A DNA stretch of 64,000 nucleotides from an uncultured Pseudomonadales bacterium (GTDB lineage: Bacteria; Pseudomonadota; Gammaproteobacteria; Pseudomonadales; CANNCY01): positions 1,191,650-1,255,649 of the forward strand of contig CANNCY010000001.1 in the NCBI GenBank assembly GCA_947503335.1, in the 5' to 3' direction. The position numbers and the translations under genes were made by a program. This document shows, piece after piece, positions 8,958-17,752 of this stretch. The number at the start of each line of letters is the position of its first letter. The stretch's first letter is position 1. The notes under the pieces are model-generated. The model searched no databases, was not told the DNA's origin, and was given only the letters and a program-made list of their open reading frames with translations.

Positions 8958-9862
8958 CAACACCCCATCAATCCTGGCTGCTCGCTACCCACGATGGCCA
9001 GGGGAATATCAGCGCAATACTGATTAAAGCGGCCCTTGGCTTCGAATCGGGTTCTAAAGCGAATAGGGTCAATATGATGCTGTACATGTGCCAGCATGCC
9101 ACCGGCAAGAAATACACCTTGCGTAGCCCCAAGGGCCAGAGCAACATCGCCGGCGGTGTCGGCGTATATGTCGAGAAAGTCTTCAACCGCCTTTAACGCT
9201 AGCATGTCGCCTTGGTTGGCCGCAGCAGTAATATCGCAAGCTGGCAGTTGTTTAGACTCGCCAAGAATCATGGCATTGGCCCAATAGATGTTTTCTAGCC
9301 CCATGCCCGACAAAAGGCGTTCAACACTGACACGTGAATACTTAGACCACAGATGTTGCAAGATCAGCATTTGATGTGTATCGGTGGGAGCAAAGCTTAT
9401 ATGCCCCCACTCTGAATCGACCAAACCACCATTAGCTACTCGAGCCGCCATACCTAAACCCGTACCGGCGCCGATAACCGCATGGATACCTTTACCTGTG
9501 GGGCGTGCTTGACCAAACCAGCAAGACATGTCGATATTCTTATGTGACAGCGCGTACACCTGAGCAGTGAAGTCGTTAATAAGCTGCACCTCGCACCCTA
9601 AGGCAGTTCTTAGCTCGTCACGGGTAAAGTGCCACTCGTTGTTTGGCAAGTCGATTAGATGATCATTGACGGGCGCTGCCACTGCCAAGCAGGCCTGTTC
9701 TACACGCGCAGCGTCTACTTGCTTGAGATACGCCAGAGCGGCATCTTGCAATGATGGAAAATCAGCAGTTGCCAGCACCTCAATCTTTGTGGGCGAGTTC
9801 TGCTCATCTACCAATGCAAAACGTGCGTTGGTGCCACCAACATCTGCAACCAATTTGGTCAT
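8939..9862 (-). CDS. glk: Glucokinase
   Basis: A 307-residue cytoplasmic ROK/Glk-type kinase that phosphorylates glucose with ATP. Visible features are the N-terminal ATP-binding DVGGTNARFALVD, catalytic Asp97 in LINDFTA, GAGTGLGMA, and a second phosphate-binding LAGG near the C-terminus. Length matches bacterial Glk (about 320). In this locus it would take glucose released by the GH31 and GH13 enzymes into glycolysis. It faces the amylase gene and overlaps its end by 19 bp. Its promoter carries the same C-tract/G-tract repeat as the TonB receptor and amylase promoters, which argues for co-regulation. Confidence 0.93.
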   Translation of the reverse strand: MTKLVADVGGTNARFALVDEQNSPTKIEVLATADFPSLQDAALAYLKQVDAARVEQACLAVAAPVNDHLIDLPNNEWHFTRDELRTALGCEVQLINDFTAQVYALSHKNIDMSCWFGQARPTGKGIHAVIGAGTGLGMAARVANGGLVDSEWGHISFAPTDTHQMLILQHLWSKYSRVSVERLLSGMGLENIYWANAMILGESKQLPACDITAAANQGDMLALKAVEDFLDIYADTAGDVALALGATQGVFLAGGMLAHVQHHIDPIRFRTRFEAKGRFNQYCADIPLAIVGSEQPGLMGCCQFLVE

Positions 9863-9891
9863 CTCAATATCTCAATTTTTCAAAAGCTACT

Positions 9892-9933
9892 ATTGTAATC
9901 AGAATTGCGACGAATACATCCCCCCAAATGGGG
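9892..9933 (-). promoter_or_regulatory. Predicted glk promoter and operator (C-tract/G-tract repeat)
   Basis: On the minus strand: C4 (9930-9933), ATTT, G6 (9920-9925), then GATGTA at the -35 position (9915-9920), a 17-bp spacer and -10 TACAAT (9892-9897). The distance from G run to -10 is 22 bases, as in the other two glucan promoters. Confidence 0.58.
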
Positions 9934-10023
9934 TTGATTCCTCTATAACCTTTAGTAAAGGCAAGCTTGGGCACTTTACTCTATGCTGTCGTCATTCTGT
10001 TTAGTTTAATCTGAGGATCATTC

Positions 10024-11607
10024 ATGGCAACCTGCGGCGAGCAATTAGCTAAGTTAATGCATGCTTACGGCATTGATACAGCATTTGGCATTCCTGGCAC
10101 CCACACTATCGAACTGTATCGCGGCATACCCGCGTCAGGGATTCGGCATGTTACCCCCCGCCACGAGCAAGGCGCAGGCTTTATGGCCGACGGCTATGCG
10201 CGTATTACCGGCAAGCCCGCAGCCTGTGTAACCGTGTCAGGCCCCGGCGCTTTAAATATTGCCACGGCAATGGGCCAAGCACTGCAAGATTCGGTGCCAA
10301 TGCTGGTGATCTCGGCCGACAACAACACGTTCGAAAAAGGCCTTGGCGAGGGCCGACTACATGAAACCCGCAACATTCAGGCCGCAATGGCCGAATGCAG
10401 CGTATGGAGCCATACATTAGCACGTGCTGATGAACTGCCCAAGGTAATGGCTCGCGCCTTTGCCATTTTTGCAAGCAGCAGACCTGGGCCAGTGCATATC
10501 ACTGTACCGCTCGATGTGATCACCGCCAACGCCGATCATGTAGACACAACACCATGGCCGTTACCTAGCCGCCCGGCGCCTGCGCCATCGTCAATCAGCG
10601 AGGCGATTGATTTGATTGGTCAATCGACCAATTTAGTAGTAGCGATTGGCGGTGGCTGTGCCGATGCTGCTGACGAAATTAGAGAGCTCGTTACGCTTCT
10701 TGATGCGCCCGTTACCCAAACACACAACGCAAAAGGCATTCTAAAGTCGGGCCACCCGTTACTTGTTGATACTAGCCCATCGTATGTTCCGGTTAGAGCA
10801 CTTTACGAATCGGCTGACGTTGTTTTAGGGATAGGCACCGAATTTAGCGAAACTGACTATGACTTTTTCTTTAATGGCGAGTTCAAACTTGGCGGCAAAT
10901 TGATTCGTATTGATATTGACCGCGATCAACTTACCCGAAACGTGGTACCTAATGTCGCCATTATAAGCGACGCTAAAATGGCCGCCGACGCGCTATTGCG
11001 CGAACTATCACAGCGTTCACAAAACGGCGCTGCACAAGTGGCAGCCATGCAATCAGATATTGATGAGTTACACGACGAGGGTTACCAACGCTTTTTAGAT
11101 TCACTACAACAAGGCGCACCTGGCGCCTTTATCGCAGGTGACTCAACCCAACCCGCCTATTACGGTGCCGCTCAATACAACTCGCCCGCACCACGTCGCT
11201 TTGCCAGTGCTGCAACGGGCTACGGTACGCTGGGCTATGCGCTGCCGGCAGCATTTGGTGCAAAGCTAGCACGCCCCGACCTGCCCTCTATTGCTTTAAT
11301 TGGTGATGGTGGTTTGCAGTTTACAATCAACGAGCTATCAACCGCGATCGAAGCTGATATTCGTGTCGCTATCGTTGTCTGGAACAACGAGCGCTACGAG
11401 ATGATTGCGCAAAACTTTGAGGCTGCAGGCATGCAACCCATTGCCTGCGATATTTACACACCCGACTTTGTAGCGATCGCGAAAGCTTACGGTTGCCAGG
11501 CTACTCGAGTATCTAATCATCAAGAGCTAATTGATGCACTAGCAAGCCATCAAGATAACAAAGGCCCTACGCTGATCGAAGTGTGGGAGTCTGATTTTCT
11601 TCAGTAG
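10024..11607 (+). CDS. aruI: Thiamine-diphosphate decarboxylase, 5-guanidino-2-oxopentanoate decarboxylase (AruI-like)
   Basis: A 527-residue cytoplasmic enzyme of the ThDP-dependent acetolactate synthase/decarboxylase fold. It has the N-terminal pyrimidine-binding domain with catalytic Glu48 (TPRHEQGAGFMADGYAR), a central domain, and a C-terminal diphosphate/Mg-binding GDGG...NN motif at about 427-456. The run GIPGTHTIELYRG...GIRHVTPRHEQGAG matches my knowledge of AruI of the arginine transaminase pathway, which makes 4-guanidinobutanal. No AruH transaminase lies beside it. ATG follows a GAGGA ribosome-binding site. The 3' end overlaps the convergent unknown gene by 41 bp. It is a single-gene unit about 12 kb from an apparent arginine-polymer operon. 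A broader oxo-acid decarboxylase is the main alternative. Confidence 0.8.
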   Translation: MATCGEQLAKLMHAYGIDTAFGIPGTHTIELYRGIPASGIRHVTPRHEQGAGFMADGYARITGKPAACVTVSGPGALNIATAMGQALQDSVPMLVISADNNTFEKGLGEGRLHETRNIQAAMAECSVWSHTLARADELPKVMARAFAIFASSRPGPVHITVPLDVITANADHVDTTPWPLPSRPAPAPSSISEAIDLIGQSTNLVVAIGGGCADAADEIRELVTLLDAPVTQTHNAKGILKSGHPLLVDTSPSYVPVRALYESADVVLGIGTEFSETDYDFFFNGEFKLGGKLIRIDIDRDQLTRNVVPNVAIISDAKMAADALLRELSQRSQNGAAQVAAMQSDIDELHDEGYQRFLDSLQQGAPGAFIAGDSTQPAYYGAAQYNSPAPRRFASAATGYGTLGYALPAAFGAKLARPDLPSIALIGDGGLQFTINELSTAIEADIRVAIVVWNNERYEMIAQNFEAAGMQPIACDIYTPDFVAIAKAYGCQATRVSNHQELIDALASHQDNKGPTLIEVWESDFLQ

Positions 11608-12190
11608 GCTCTTCGTCAAACAGTTGATCGAACCATTCATTGAATGAGTCGATCGACTGCTCTAATTGCTGCGTTGCCTCTTCTTCATCAATAAGCTCGT
11701 CTAGCCATTGATTAAAGTCGTCATACGATTCTTTCGACTGATCCTTAATAGAGTCCCAAAGGCCTGATGCACCCTCTTTTAAGTCAGACTGAGCCTGCGA
11801 CAAACAAGCTTCGTTGTCGAAACTGCCTTCTGCCTCGCCCAGTAGTACCAGATCGTCGTGAACCTCAGATAAGGTATCGCAATAATCGCTCGCTTCAAAA
11901 TAGGTGACTGCACCAACAACGGCGATGGTACCAACGGTTGCAGCACCTGCCGCGGCTGTTCCTAAACGCTTACCTGCGCGCTTAGCAAAACGTTTGGTTA
12001 CTTTGGCTTTGCGTGCCTTTACGCGAGTCTTCATTTGCGACATCACCGAGCTGGCGCTTTTCATCGAGGCCAATTGACTGGCCGGTACCGCTGCCAACCC
12101 GAACATGCCTAGTATTGACCCCATTGCCAATTTAAAGGCTAACGCTACCGCCATAAGAGTAAGCGTTACCGAATAACACACTTTTTTCAT
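11567..12190 (-). CDS. Unknown small membrane protein with basic and acidic segments
   Basis: I do not recognise this 207-residue protein. From the ATG at 12190 it has a hydrophobic N-terminus, likely a signal or anchor (KKVCYSVTLTLMAVALAFKL...). A very basic stretch follows (KTRVKARKAKVTKRFAKRAGK), then a second hydrophobic helix rich in Gly/Ala (AAAGAATVGTIAVVGAVTYF). The C-terminal half is strongly acidic and has an imperfect internal repeat around FNQWLDELIDEE and FNEWFDQLFDEE. Two cysteines sit in the acidic part. A TTG nine codons upstream is also open, but the ATG is the more natural start. It stands alone, and its 3' end overlaps the convergent aruI by 41 bp. Function unknown. Confidence 0.7.
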   Translation of the reverse strand: MKKVCYSVTLTLMAVALAFKLAMGSILGMFGLAAVPASQLASMKSASSVMSQMKTRVKARKAKVTKRFAKRAGKRLGTAAAGAATVGTIAVVGAVTYFEASDYCDTLSEVHDDLVLLGEAEGSFDNEACLSQAQSDLKEGASGLWDSIKDQSKESYDDFNQWLDELIDEEEATQQLEQSIDSFNEWFDQLFDEEPTEENQTPTLRSA

Positions 12191-12326
12191 TATTGTTGTC
12201 TCAAATCGTTGACCCAAGCTTAGGAACTTGCGGTATTGTCATAAATCATGCTAAAAGATGATTAACCCGTGGAAGTATCACGGCTCAATCATTATACGTT
12301 ATAACAATAAACTAAGGCGTTTAATT

Positions 12327-14984
12327 ATGAAGCTAGCTAAACACCACCTTAAGGTGTTGCCTCTTGCTGTTGCCATGGCGACTGCATCTCAGGTAACGAC
12401 TGTATCAGCACAAGAGAACTCTATTGCATTAGAAGAAATCGTTGTTACGGCTACTAAGCGACAAACGACTCTTCAAGAAACCCCTGTCGCCGTATCGGTG
12501 GTATCAAGTGACCAGATCGAAAAAGCACGTATCAACGACATTGCCGATCTTCAATCGATTGTACCAAGTTTACGCGTAAACACGCTGCAAACATCGACCA
12601 ACACCAACTTTACAATTCGCGGTTTTGGTAACGGTGCAAACAACCCTGGTATCGAATCATCGGTAGGCCTTTTTGTTGACGGTGTATACCGCTCACGTTC
12701 GGCTGCTCGTATTGGTGACTTGCCAAAACTTGAGCGTGTCGAGGTACTTCGCGGCCCTCAAAGCACCCTATTCGGTAAGAACGCATCTGCTGGTGTAATC
12801 AGCGTTGTATCTGCTAAGCCTCAGTTCGAACAAGAAGGTTATGTTGAAGCAGGTATCGGTAACTACAACGAAGTAACCGGTAAGGCGTATTACACCAATG
12901 GCCTTAACGACATCGCTGCATTCAGCATTGGCGGCAACTTTAATAAGCGCGACGGTTACAACGAAGCCGTAATGCAAAGCCTAGAAGACGTAAATGACCG
13001 TGATCGTAGCAGTGTTCAAGCACAGCTATTGCTAACGCCAAACGAGAATGCAGAAATTCGTTTCATTGCTGATTACGCCGAGCTAAGCGAAATTTGCTGT
13101 GGCATCGTAAACATTCAAAACGATGGCGCTGCCAACGTTATTCGCGCTATGGGTGGCATGCTACCCGACGAGAATGACCCTTGGGCATACATGAGCTATC
13201 TAAATAGCAATCCAACCAACGATCTTACCGACTCTGGTGTTTCGATGAACGTTGACCTAACGTTCGGCAATCACACCCTAACGTCGATTTCGGCAATGCG
13301 TAAGAACGAAAGCAGCTTCGACTTTGACGCCGACTTTAACTCGTTAGATTTGATTCGCACCGGTACCGAATCAGACATCTCAACATTCAGCCAAGAGCTA
13401 CGTATCACCTCTGATTACGAAGGTAAGTTCAACTGGATGCTGGGTGGTATGTACTACCATGACGCCGTAGACTTTAAAGAGAATGTTGGCTGGGGTGCGC
13501 ACACTCGCCCATATATCAACAATCTATTCAATGCCTTGGCGGGTAACCCAGCGGCATCTGCGTTACTTTACGCGGCCGAAGCTGCTACAGGTCATGCGCC
13601 AAACACCTTCTTTGGTGATGGCAATGTAATTAGCGAGCAGTGGACCTTAGATAACGATTCAATATCGATTTACGGTACTGTCGACTTTAACGTTACTGAC
13701 AAGTTAACGCTAACCGCTGGCTTAAACTACACCGACGATGAGAAGAAAGTAACCGGTAGCCAAGACATGGGCGACCCGTTCTTTGCCATCGACTTTACTA
13801 ACCCAGTGATTGCTCAGAATGTTGCTGGCGGCGCGATTATGCAAGCCGTTGATAATCCAAATGACCCATTATACCAGGCCTTTGGAGCTACATTTGCGCA
13901 AGCAGGCCTTAGCCTCGATGCGGCAACCTATGCTGCGCTAAACGGCGGTCTTCTTCCAGCCCCCGTATTAGCAGGCTACCAGCAGTTCGTAGCAGGTGTT
14001 ACTGCTCAGTACGCAGGCCCAATTGCCGGCTTACAAGCGCTACAGTTTACGCCGCCAATGCTAGGTCTACCTAACGGCGTAGAAGACGGCATGAGCCACG
14101 ATGATAAGCTAACTTACACGTTGCGTGCTAACTTTGAAGTGAACGACAACATGTCTGTTTACGTGTCTGCTGCAACAGGCTTTAAAGCAACGTCTTGGAA
14201 CCTTTCACGTGCATCGGCGCCTTTCCACAGCGATGGTGCAGCACTTGAAGCCGCTGGCTTACTACCACCAAACTACATCTACAACGCTGACCCGGCAATG
14301 TCGAAGAGCTTTGGTACTCGCTACGCGTCTCCTGAAGAGTCGACTGTATACGAAATTGGTATGAAAACCTCGTTCGAGCGCGGTGCTCTTAACCTGACGT
14401 TGTTCGATCAGTCGATCGAAGGATTCCAATCTAACCTATTCCAAGGTAGCGGCTTCGTACTTGCCAATGCGGGCGAGCAAAGCACTTGGGGTATCGAGCT
14501 TGACGGTATGTTCGCGGTAACCGAGAACCTAATCGTAAGCGGTGCGATGACTCACCTGAATCCTAAGTTTGACAGCTTCCCTGGTGCTCCTGGCCCTGGT
14601 GGTACTGTTGTTGACCTAACAGGCGAAACACCTGCTGGTATTCCACGCTGGGCATTCTCGACCGCCGTTAACTACAGCTTCGATGGCCTATTTGGTACCG
14701 ACAGCTTTGTTCGTATGGACTGGCAGTACGAAAGCGAAGTAGACATGGTTGACAACATCCTGTTCTCAACTGGCCCGTACCAGCCTGTACGTAAAGTTAA
14801 TACCATCAACGCAAGTTATGGTATGGAGTGGGACAACGGTTGGCAGATGACTCTATGGGCACGTAACCTAACCAACGACGAATACCTATCGTCAGCGTTC
14901 CCGGGCGTGCTTCAAGAGGGTGTGATTGGTGCTTACACCAACCAGCCTCGCACTTATGGTATGCAGGTTCGCAAGAACTTCTAA
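12327..14984 (+). CDS. TonB-dependent receptor, substrate unknown
   Basis: An 885-residue outer-membrane receptor. It has a signal peptide ending near VSAQ, a TonB-box-like IALEEIVVTATKR, a plug (ETPVAVSVVSSDQIEKARINDIADLQ... then VEVLRGPQSTLFGKNASAGVI) and a barrel ending in Phe (MQVRKNF). The start is the ATG at 12327, 8 bases after AAGGCG; an upstream in-frame ATG at 12258 would put 23 extra residues before the signal peptide. It is a single-gene unit closed by a strong terminator. Neighbours give no clue to the ligand. The FGKNASAGVI plug style is widespread in marine gammaproteobacterial receptors with varied ligands. Confidence 0.9.
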   Translation: MKLAKHHLKVLPLAVAMATASQVTTVSAQENSIALEEIVVTATKRQTTLQETPVAVSVVSSDQIEKARINDIADLQSIVPSLRVNTLQTSTNTNFTIRGFGNGANNPGIESSVGLFVDGVYRSRSAARIGDLPKLERVEVLRGPQSTLFGKNASAGVISVVSAKPQFEQEGYVEAGIGNYNEVTGKAYYTNGLNDIAAFSIGGNFNKRDGYNEAVMQSLEDVNDRDRSSVQAQLLLTPNENAEIRFIADYAELSEICCGIVNIQNDGAANVIRAMGGMLPDENDPWAYMSYLNSNPTNDLTDSGVSMNVDLTFGNHTLTSISAMRKNESSFDFDADFNSLDLIRTGTESDISTFSQELRITSDYEGKFNWMLGGMYYHDAVDFKENVGWGAHTRPYINNLFNALAGNPAASALLYAAEAATGHAPNTFFGDGNVISEQWTLDNDSISIYGTVDFNVTDKLTLTAGLNYTDDEKKVTGSQDMGDPFFAIDFTNPVIAQNVAGGAIMQAVDNPNDPLYQAFGATFAQAGLSLDAATYAALNGGLLPAPVLAGYQQFVAGVTAQYAGPIAGLQALQFTPPMLGLPNGVEDGMSHDDKLTYTLRANFEVNDNMSVYVSAATGFKATSWNLSRASAPFHSDGAALEAAGLLPPNYIYNADPAMSKSFGTRYASPEESTVYEIGMKTSFERGALNLTLFDQSIEGFQSNLFQGSGFVLANAGEQSTWGIELDGMFAVTENLIVSGAMTHLNPKFDSFPGAPGPGGTVVDLTGETPAGIPRWAFSTAVNYSFDGLFGTDSFVRMDWQYESEVDMVDNILFSTGPYQPVRKVNTINASYGMEWDNGWQMTLWARNLTNDEYLSSAFPGVLQEGVIGAYTNQPRTYGMQVRKNF

Positions 14985-15003
14985 TACTATTTACAAGTGC
15001 TAC

Positions 15004-15033
15004 AAAAAAGCCCGCGTTATGCGGGCTTTTTTT
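15004..15033 (+). terminator. Rho-independent terminator
   Basis: AAAAAAGCCCGC, a 5-base loop (GTTAT), then GCGGGCTTTTTTT. The GC-rich stem is followed by a T run, 20 bp after the TonB receptor stop. The A run on the other side means it can also end transcription from the convergent gene at 15052. Confidence 0.93.
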
Positions 15034-15051
15034 ATAACTGTTTATTTTCAA

Positions 15052-15729
15052 TTACCAAAGCTTAAAACGCTTGCCACGCTTATTAGGCTCTACCGCATCC
15101 TCAGGCAATTCACATATCCGATTCATTCTTGTCGTCGAACCATCTGCGTATTCCCACACCAACTGCTCGCCATCTAAATATCGATACACTACCACTGGCC
15201 CAAAACCAAAGGCATTAAACTCTAGCTTTTCATTACGCCAAATCGCTGTTGCACTGGTACGTAGACAAAAGTCTTTGCTACCGGCCGAAAACAAGACACT
15301 ACCTTCTGTGTCATTACTTTGAATGCCGCCTGTGGCGTTGGTGCCAAGATCGTGCACGATACCTTCAGTGGTGATGACTGTTCTATCACCGCACTGTTCG
15401 ATGCGCTCAACGTGCCCCACTTTGCCTGATTCAGCTTGCCACAAGCCTCGAATATCTTGAGCCCCTTCTACTAAGGGCTCGGTACACTCAGCTATAACAG
15501 GCATCGGAAAACGCTCGTAGCCACAGCCTGGCGTATTGCCCTTAGCTATGTCTTTAGCAAACTTACCACTGCCATCTAAGACAGGCATCTCACAATAATT
15601 TAACTTACTTGCATCGCCGACAAATACCGCAGGGTCGGTTTCAAAGGGGTGATCAGACAGATAGCCGTAACCGATCAAGCCTAAAGGCACCGCTAGCACG
15701 CCCGCTGTTATCTTTATCATTCGCTTCAT
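15052..15729 (-). CDS. Unknown exported protein
   Basis: A 225-residue protein not recognised by family. MKRMIKITAGVLAVPLGLIGYGYL is a signal peptide or single N-terminal anchor, so the rest is likely periplasmic. There are six cysteines after the anchor, spread through the chain (for example NYCEMP, PGCGYE, AECTEP), suggesting disulfides. The start at 15729 follows GGGCGAG; the frame stays open upstream, but those residues look non-coding. It diverges from the SDR gene at 15841 and converges on the terminator at 15004-15033. Nothing in the context indicates a function. Confidence 0.65.
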   Translation of the reverse strand: MKRMIKITAGVLAVPLGLIGYGYLSDHPFETDPAVFVGDASKLNYCEMPVLDGSGKFAKDIAKGNTPGCGYERFPMPVIAECTEPLVEGAQDIRGLWQAESGKVGHVERIEQCGDRTVITTEGIVHDLGTNATGGIQSNDTEGSVLFSAGSKDFCLRTSATAIWRNEKLEFNAFGFGPVVVYRYLDGEQLVWEYADGSTTRMNRICELPEDAVEPNKRGKRFKLW

Positions 15730-15840
15730 ATCTCGCCCAACTATAAAATGACATACATTATGACAATAATAGTACGACATCCTTTTACTTCGACTCAAGT
15801 TGCGCGACAATGAAATAGATAAAAATAATGAGTAACTATT

Positions 15841-16623
15841 ATGAATCTGCAAGATAAAGTGATCGTGGTAACCGGTGCCGGCAGTGGTATTGGGCGAGCC
15901 TTAGTGGCTCGATTTAAGCAAGAAACCCCCAAGCAAATCGTCGCGGTAGATATCAACCTCGACAACGCTATCGAGACAGCAGATTTATACGACTGCGTCG
16001 CTATGCATGCCGACGTATCTAACGAGCAAGACCTACAGCGCGTAATCGACCAAACCGAAGCCGACTTTGGCCCTATAGACCTATTTTGCAGCAATGCCGG
16101 TGTTGCTGCGGGCGAGTCTGAACAATCGCCCCTTGATCAATGGCAATTTAGCTGGGATGTCAACGTGATGTCACACGTACTTGCTGCAAGGTTGTTAGTG
16201 CCAAGAATGACTGAACGCGGCGAAGGCTACTTGCTAAACACTGCCTCTGCAGCAGGCCTTTTAAATCAAATCGGTGGAGCGGCTTACGGTACAACCAAGC
16301 ACGCCGCGGTGGGCTTTGGTGAATGGCTATCGCTTACCTATCGCCATCAGGGGTTAAACGTTTCGATGCTGTGCCCGCAAGCAGTGCGTACAGCAATGAC
16401 CACTGGCGAGGCGAGTGACACCGAGAGTATTCAGGCCGCAGCCGTCGACGGTATGATGGAGCCCGAAGAATTGGCCGAAGTAACCGTACAAGGCTTAGCC
16501 GACGAGCGCTTTTTAATCTTGCCCCATAGCGAAGTTGAGATGTACATGAAGCGTAAAACCGACGATTACGATCGCTGGTTAAAGGGCATGAACAGACTTA
16601 GCCAAGCCTTACACAACGGCTAA
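15841..16623 (+). CDS. Short-chain dehydrogenase/reductase (SDR)
   Basis: A 260-residue cytoplasmic SDR. The Rossmann motif TGAGSGIG is at 11-18, the NAG motif at 85-87, and the catalytic triad Ser136, Tyr149, Lys153 is complete (YGTTK). Asp37 at the end of beta-2 (VAVDIN) suggests NAD rather than NADP. The substrate is unknown. The stop is 3 bp before the glutathione S-transferase-like gene, so the two are co-transcribed and may act on the same reactive or hydrophobic compound. Confidence 0.88.
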   Translation: MNLQDKVIVVTGAGSGIGRALVARFKQETPKQIVAVDINLDNAIETADLYDCVAMHADVSNEQDLQRVIDQTEADFGPIDLFCSNAGVAAGESEQSPLDQWQFSWDVNVMSHVLAARLLVPRMTERGEGYLLNTASAAGLLNQIGGAAYGTTKHAAVGFGEWLSLTYRHQGLNVSMLCPQAVRTAMTTGEASDTESIQAAAVDGMMEPEELAEVTVQGLADERFLILPHSEVEMYMKRKTDDYDRWLKGMNRLSQALHNG

Positions 16624-16626
16624 CCT

Positions 16627-17727
16627 ATGAGTAAACCCTATCAGGTTTATCTGGCTGATATGTCTTACTTTTCGGGTAAGCTACATGCATACCTTAGATA
16701 TAAACAGCTACCTTGCGACTTTCATGACTTAACTATGAAATCTGGCAATCTCATTGCCAGAAAGACTGGCGTCAAACAGGTTCCGGCCATCGAGCTATCT
16801 AATGGCCAGTGGCTACGCGATACTACGCCGACGATCGAATGGCTTGATCGTCAACACGACGGCGCCTCAGTGTACCCCCAGTCTGCGTCACAACGATTTT
16901 TAGCACTACTCATTGAAGACTATGCCGACGAATGGCTTTGGCGCCCAGCTATGTGGTGGCGCTGGATACCCAAGCGTTCTGCTTTACAGGTAGGTGATCA
17001 GATTGGTAGCTTAATGAGCAAAAGTTTCGCTCGCCCATTAGGTAAACTGTTTGCTTGGCGCCAACGCAAAGAATGGCTGTTTGACGATGGCATGACCGAG
17101 GACAATAGCAATACGATCAAACAGATGTACTTGGTAGAACTCGACTTTCTAGAATCAGTGTTTGCTAAACAACCATTTTTATTAGGCGACCGCCCTTCTA
17201 TTGCCGACTATGGCTACTTTGGCTCAATGTTTAGGCATTTTGGTTGTGACCCTGATCCCAAAGAGATTATGCAACAGCGCGCCCCCTATACCTATCAATG
17301 GCTTGAACGCATGTGGGCGACCACCCAAAGCGACAACGACAGCATGCTGTCGGTGGGCGATTCGCCTCAATGGCAGCTACTGTTTGATCGCATTAAATCT
17401 GACTACGTGCCTTACTTACAGGCTAACGCTAGCGCCTATCTTACAAAGCAGCCTCGATTTGATTTCGACGGTAAAACGATTAGCTTGAGTAGGCTTAAGA
17501 CGTTTAATTATCGAGCAAGCTGCTACCGCGTTTTGAGCGAACGATATCAGGCATTGAATGATGTCGAAAAACAACAGGTAAACGACATTGTCGAGGTAGA
17601 TAGCTTATTGAATTGGCCCACAGAGAAACTCGCCCATCTACCTGGCGAAGTACCATTGCCTATTGACCCGCTATCACACGGCAAAATAAGTTTGTCACAG
17701 CTGCTTAAGGGCGAGCCTAGAAACTAG
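16627..17727 (+). CDS. Glutathione S-transferase-like protein with long C-terminal extension
   Basis: A 366-residue protein. Residues 1-75 are a thioredoxin-fold GST N-domain (ending KQVPAIELSNGQWLRDTTPTIEWL, with the cis-Pro of VPA). A helical GST C-domain follows up to about 240 (SIADYGYFGSMF is the N-capping region). The rest, to 366, is an extension not found in ordinary GSTs (about 200-220 residues). Near the N-terminus, Ser12 or Tyr13 (LADMSYFSGK) could be the thiol-activating residue. It is encoded 3 bp after the SDR gene. A detoxification or isomerase role in the SDR pathway is plausible but unproven. Confidence 0.78.
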   Translation: MSKPYQVYLADMSYFSGKLHAYLRYKQLPCDFHDLTMKSGNLIARKTGVKQVPAIELSNGQWLRDTTPTIEWLDRQHDGASVYPQSASQRFLALLIEDYADEWLWRPAMWWRWIPKRSALQVGDQIGSLMSKSFARPLGKLFAWRQRKEWLFDDGMTEDNSNTIKQMYLVELDFLESVFAKQPFLLGDRPSIADYGYFGSMFRHFGCDPDPKEIMQQRAPYTYQWLERMWATTQSDNDSMLSVGDSPQWQLLFDRIKSDYVPYLQANASAYLTKQPRFDFDGKTISLSRLKTFNYRASCYRVLSERYQALNDVEKQQVNDIVEVDSLLNWPTEKLAHLPGEVPLPIDPLSHGKISLSQLLKGEPRN

Positions 17728-17752
17728 CCCTTAATGCGCGCTATATCGTTGA

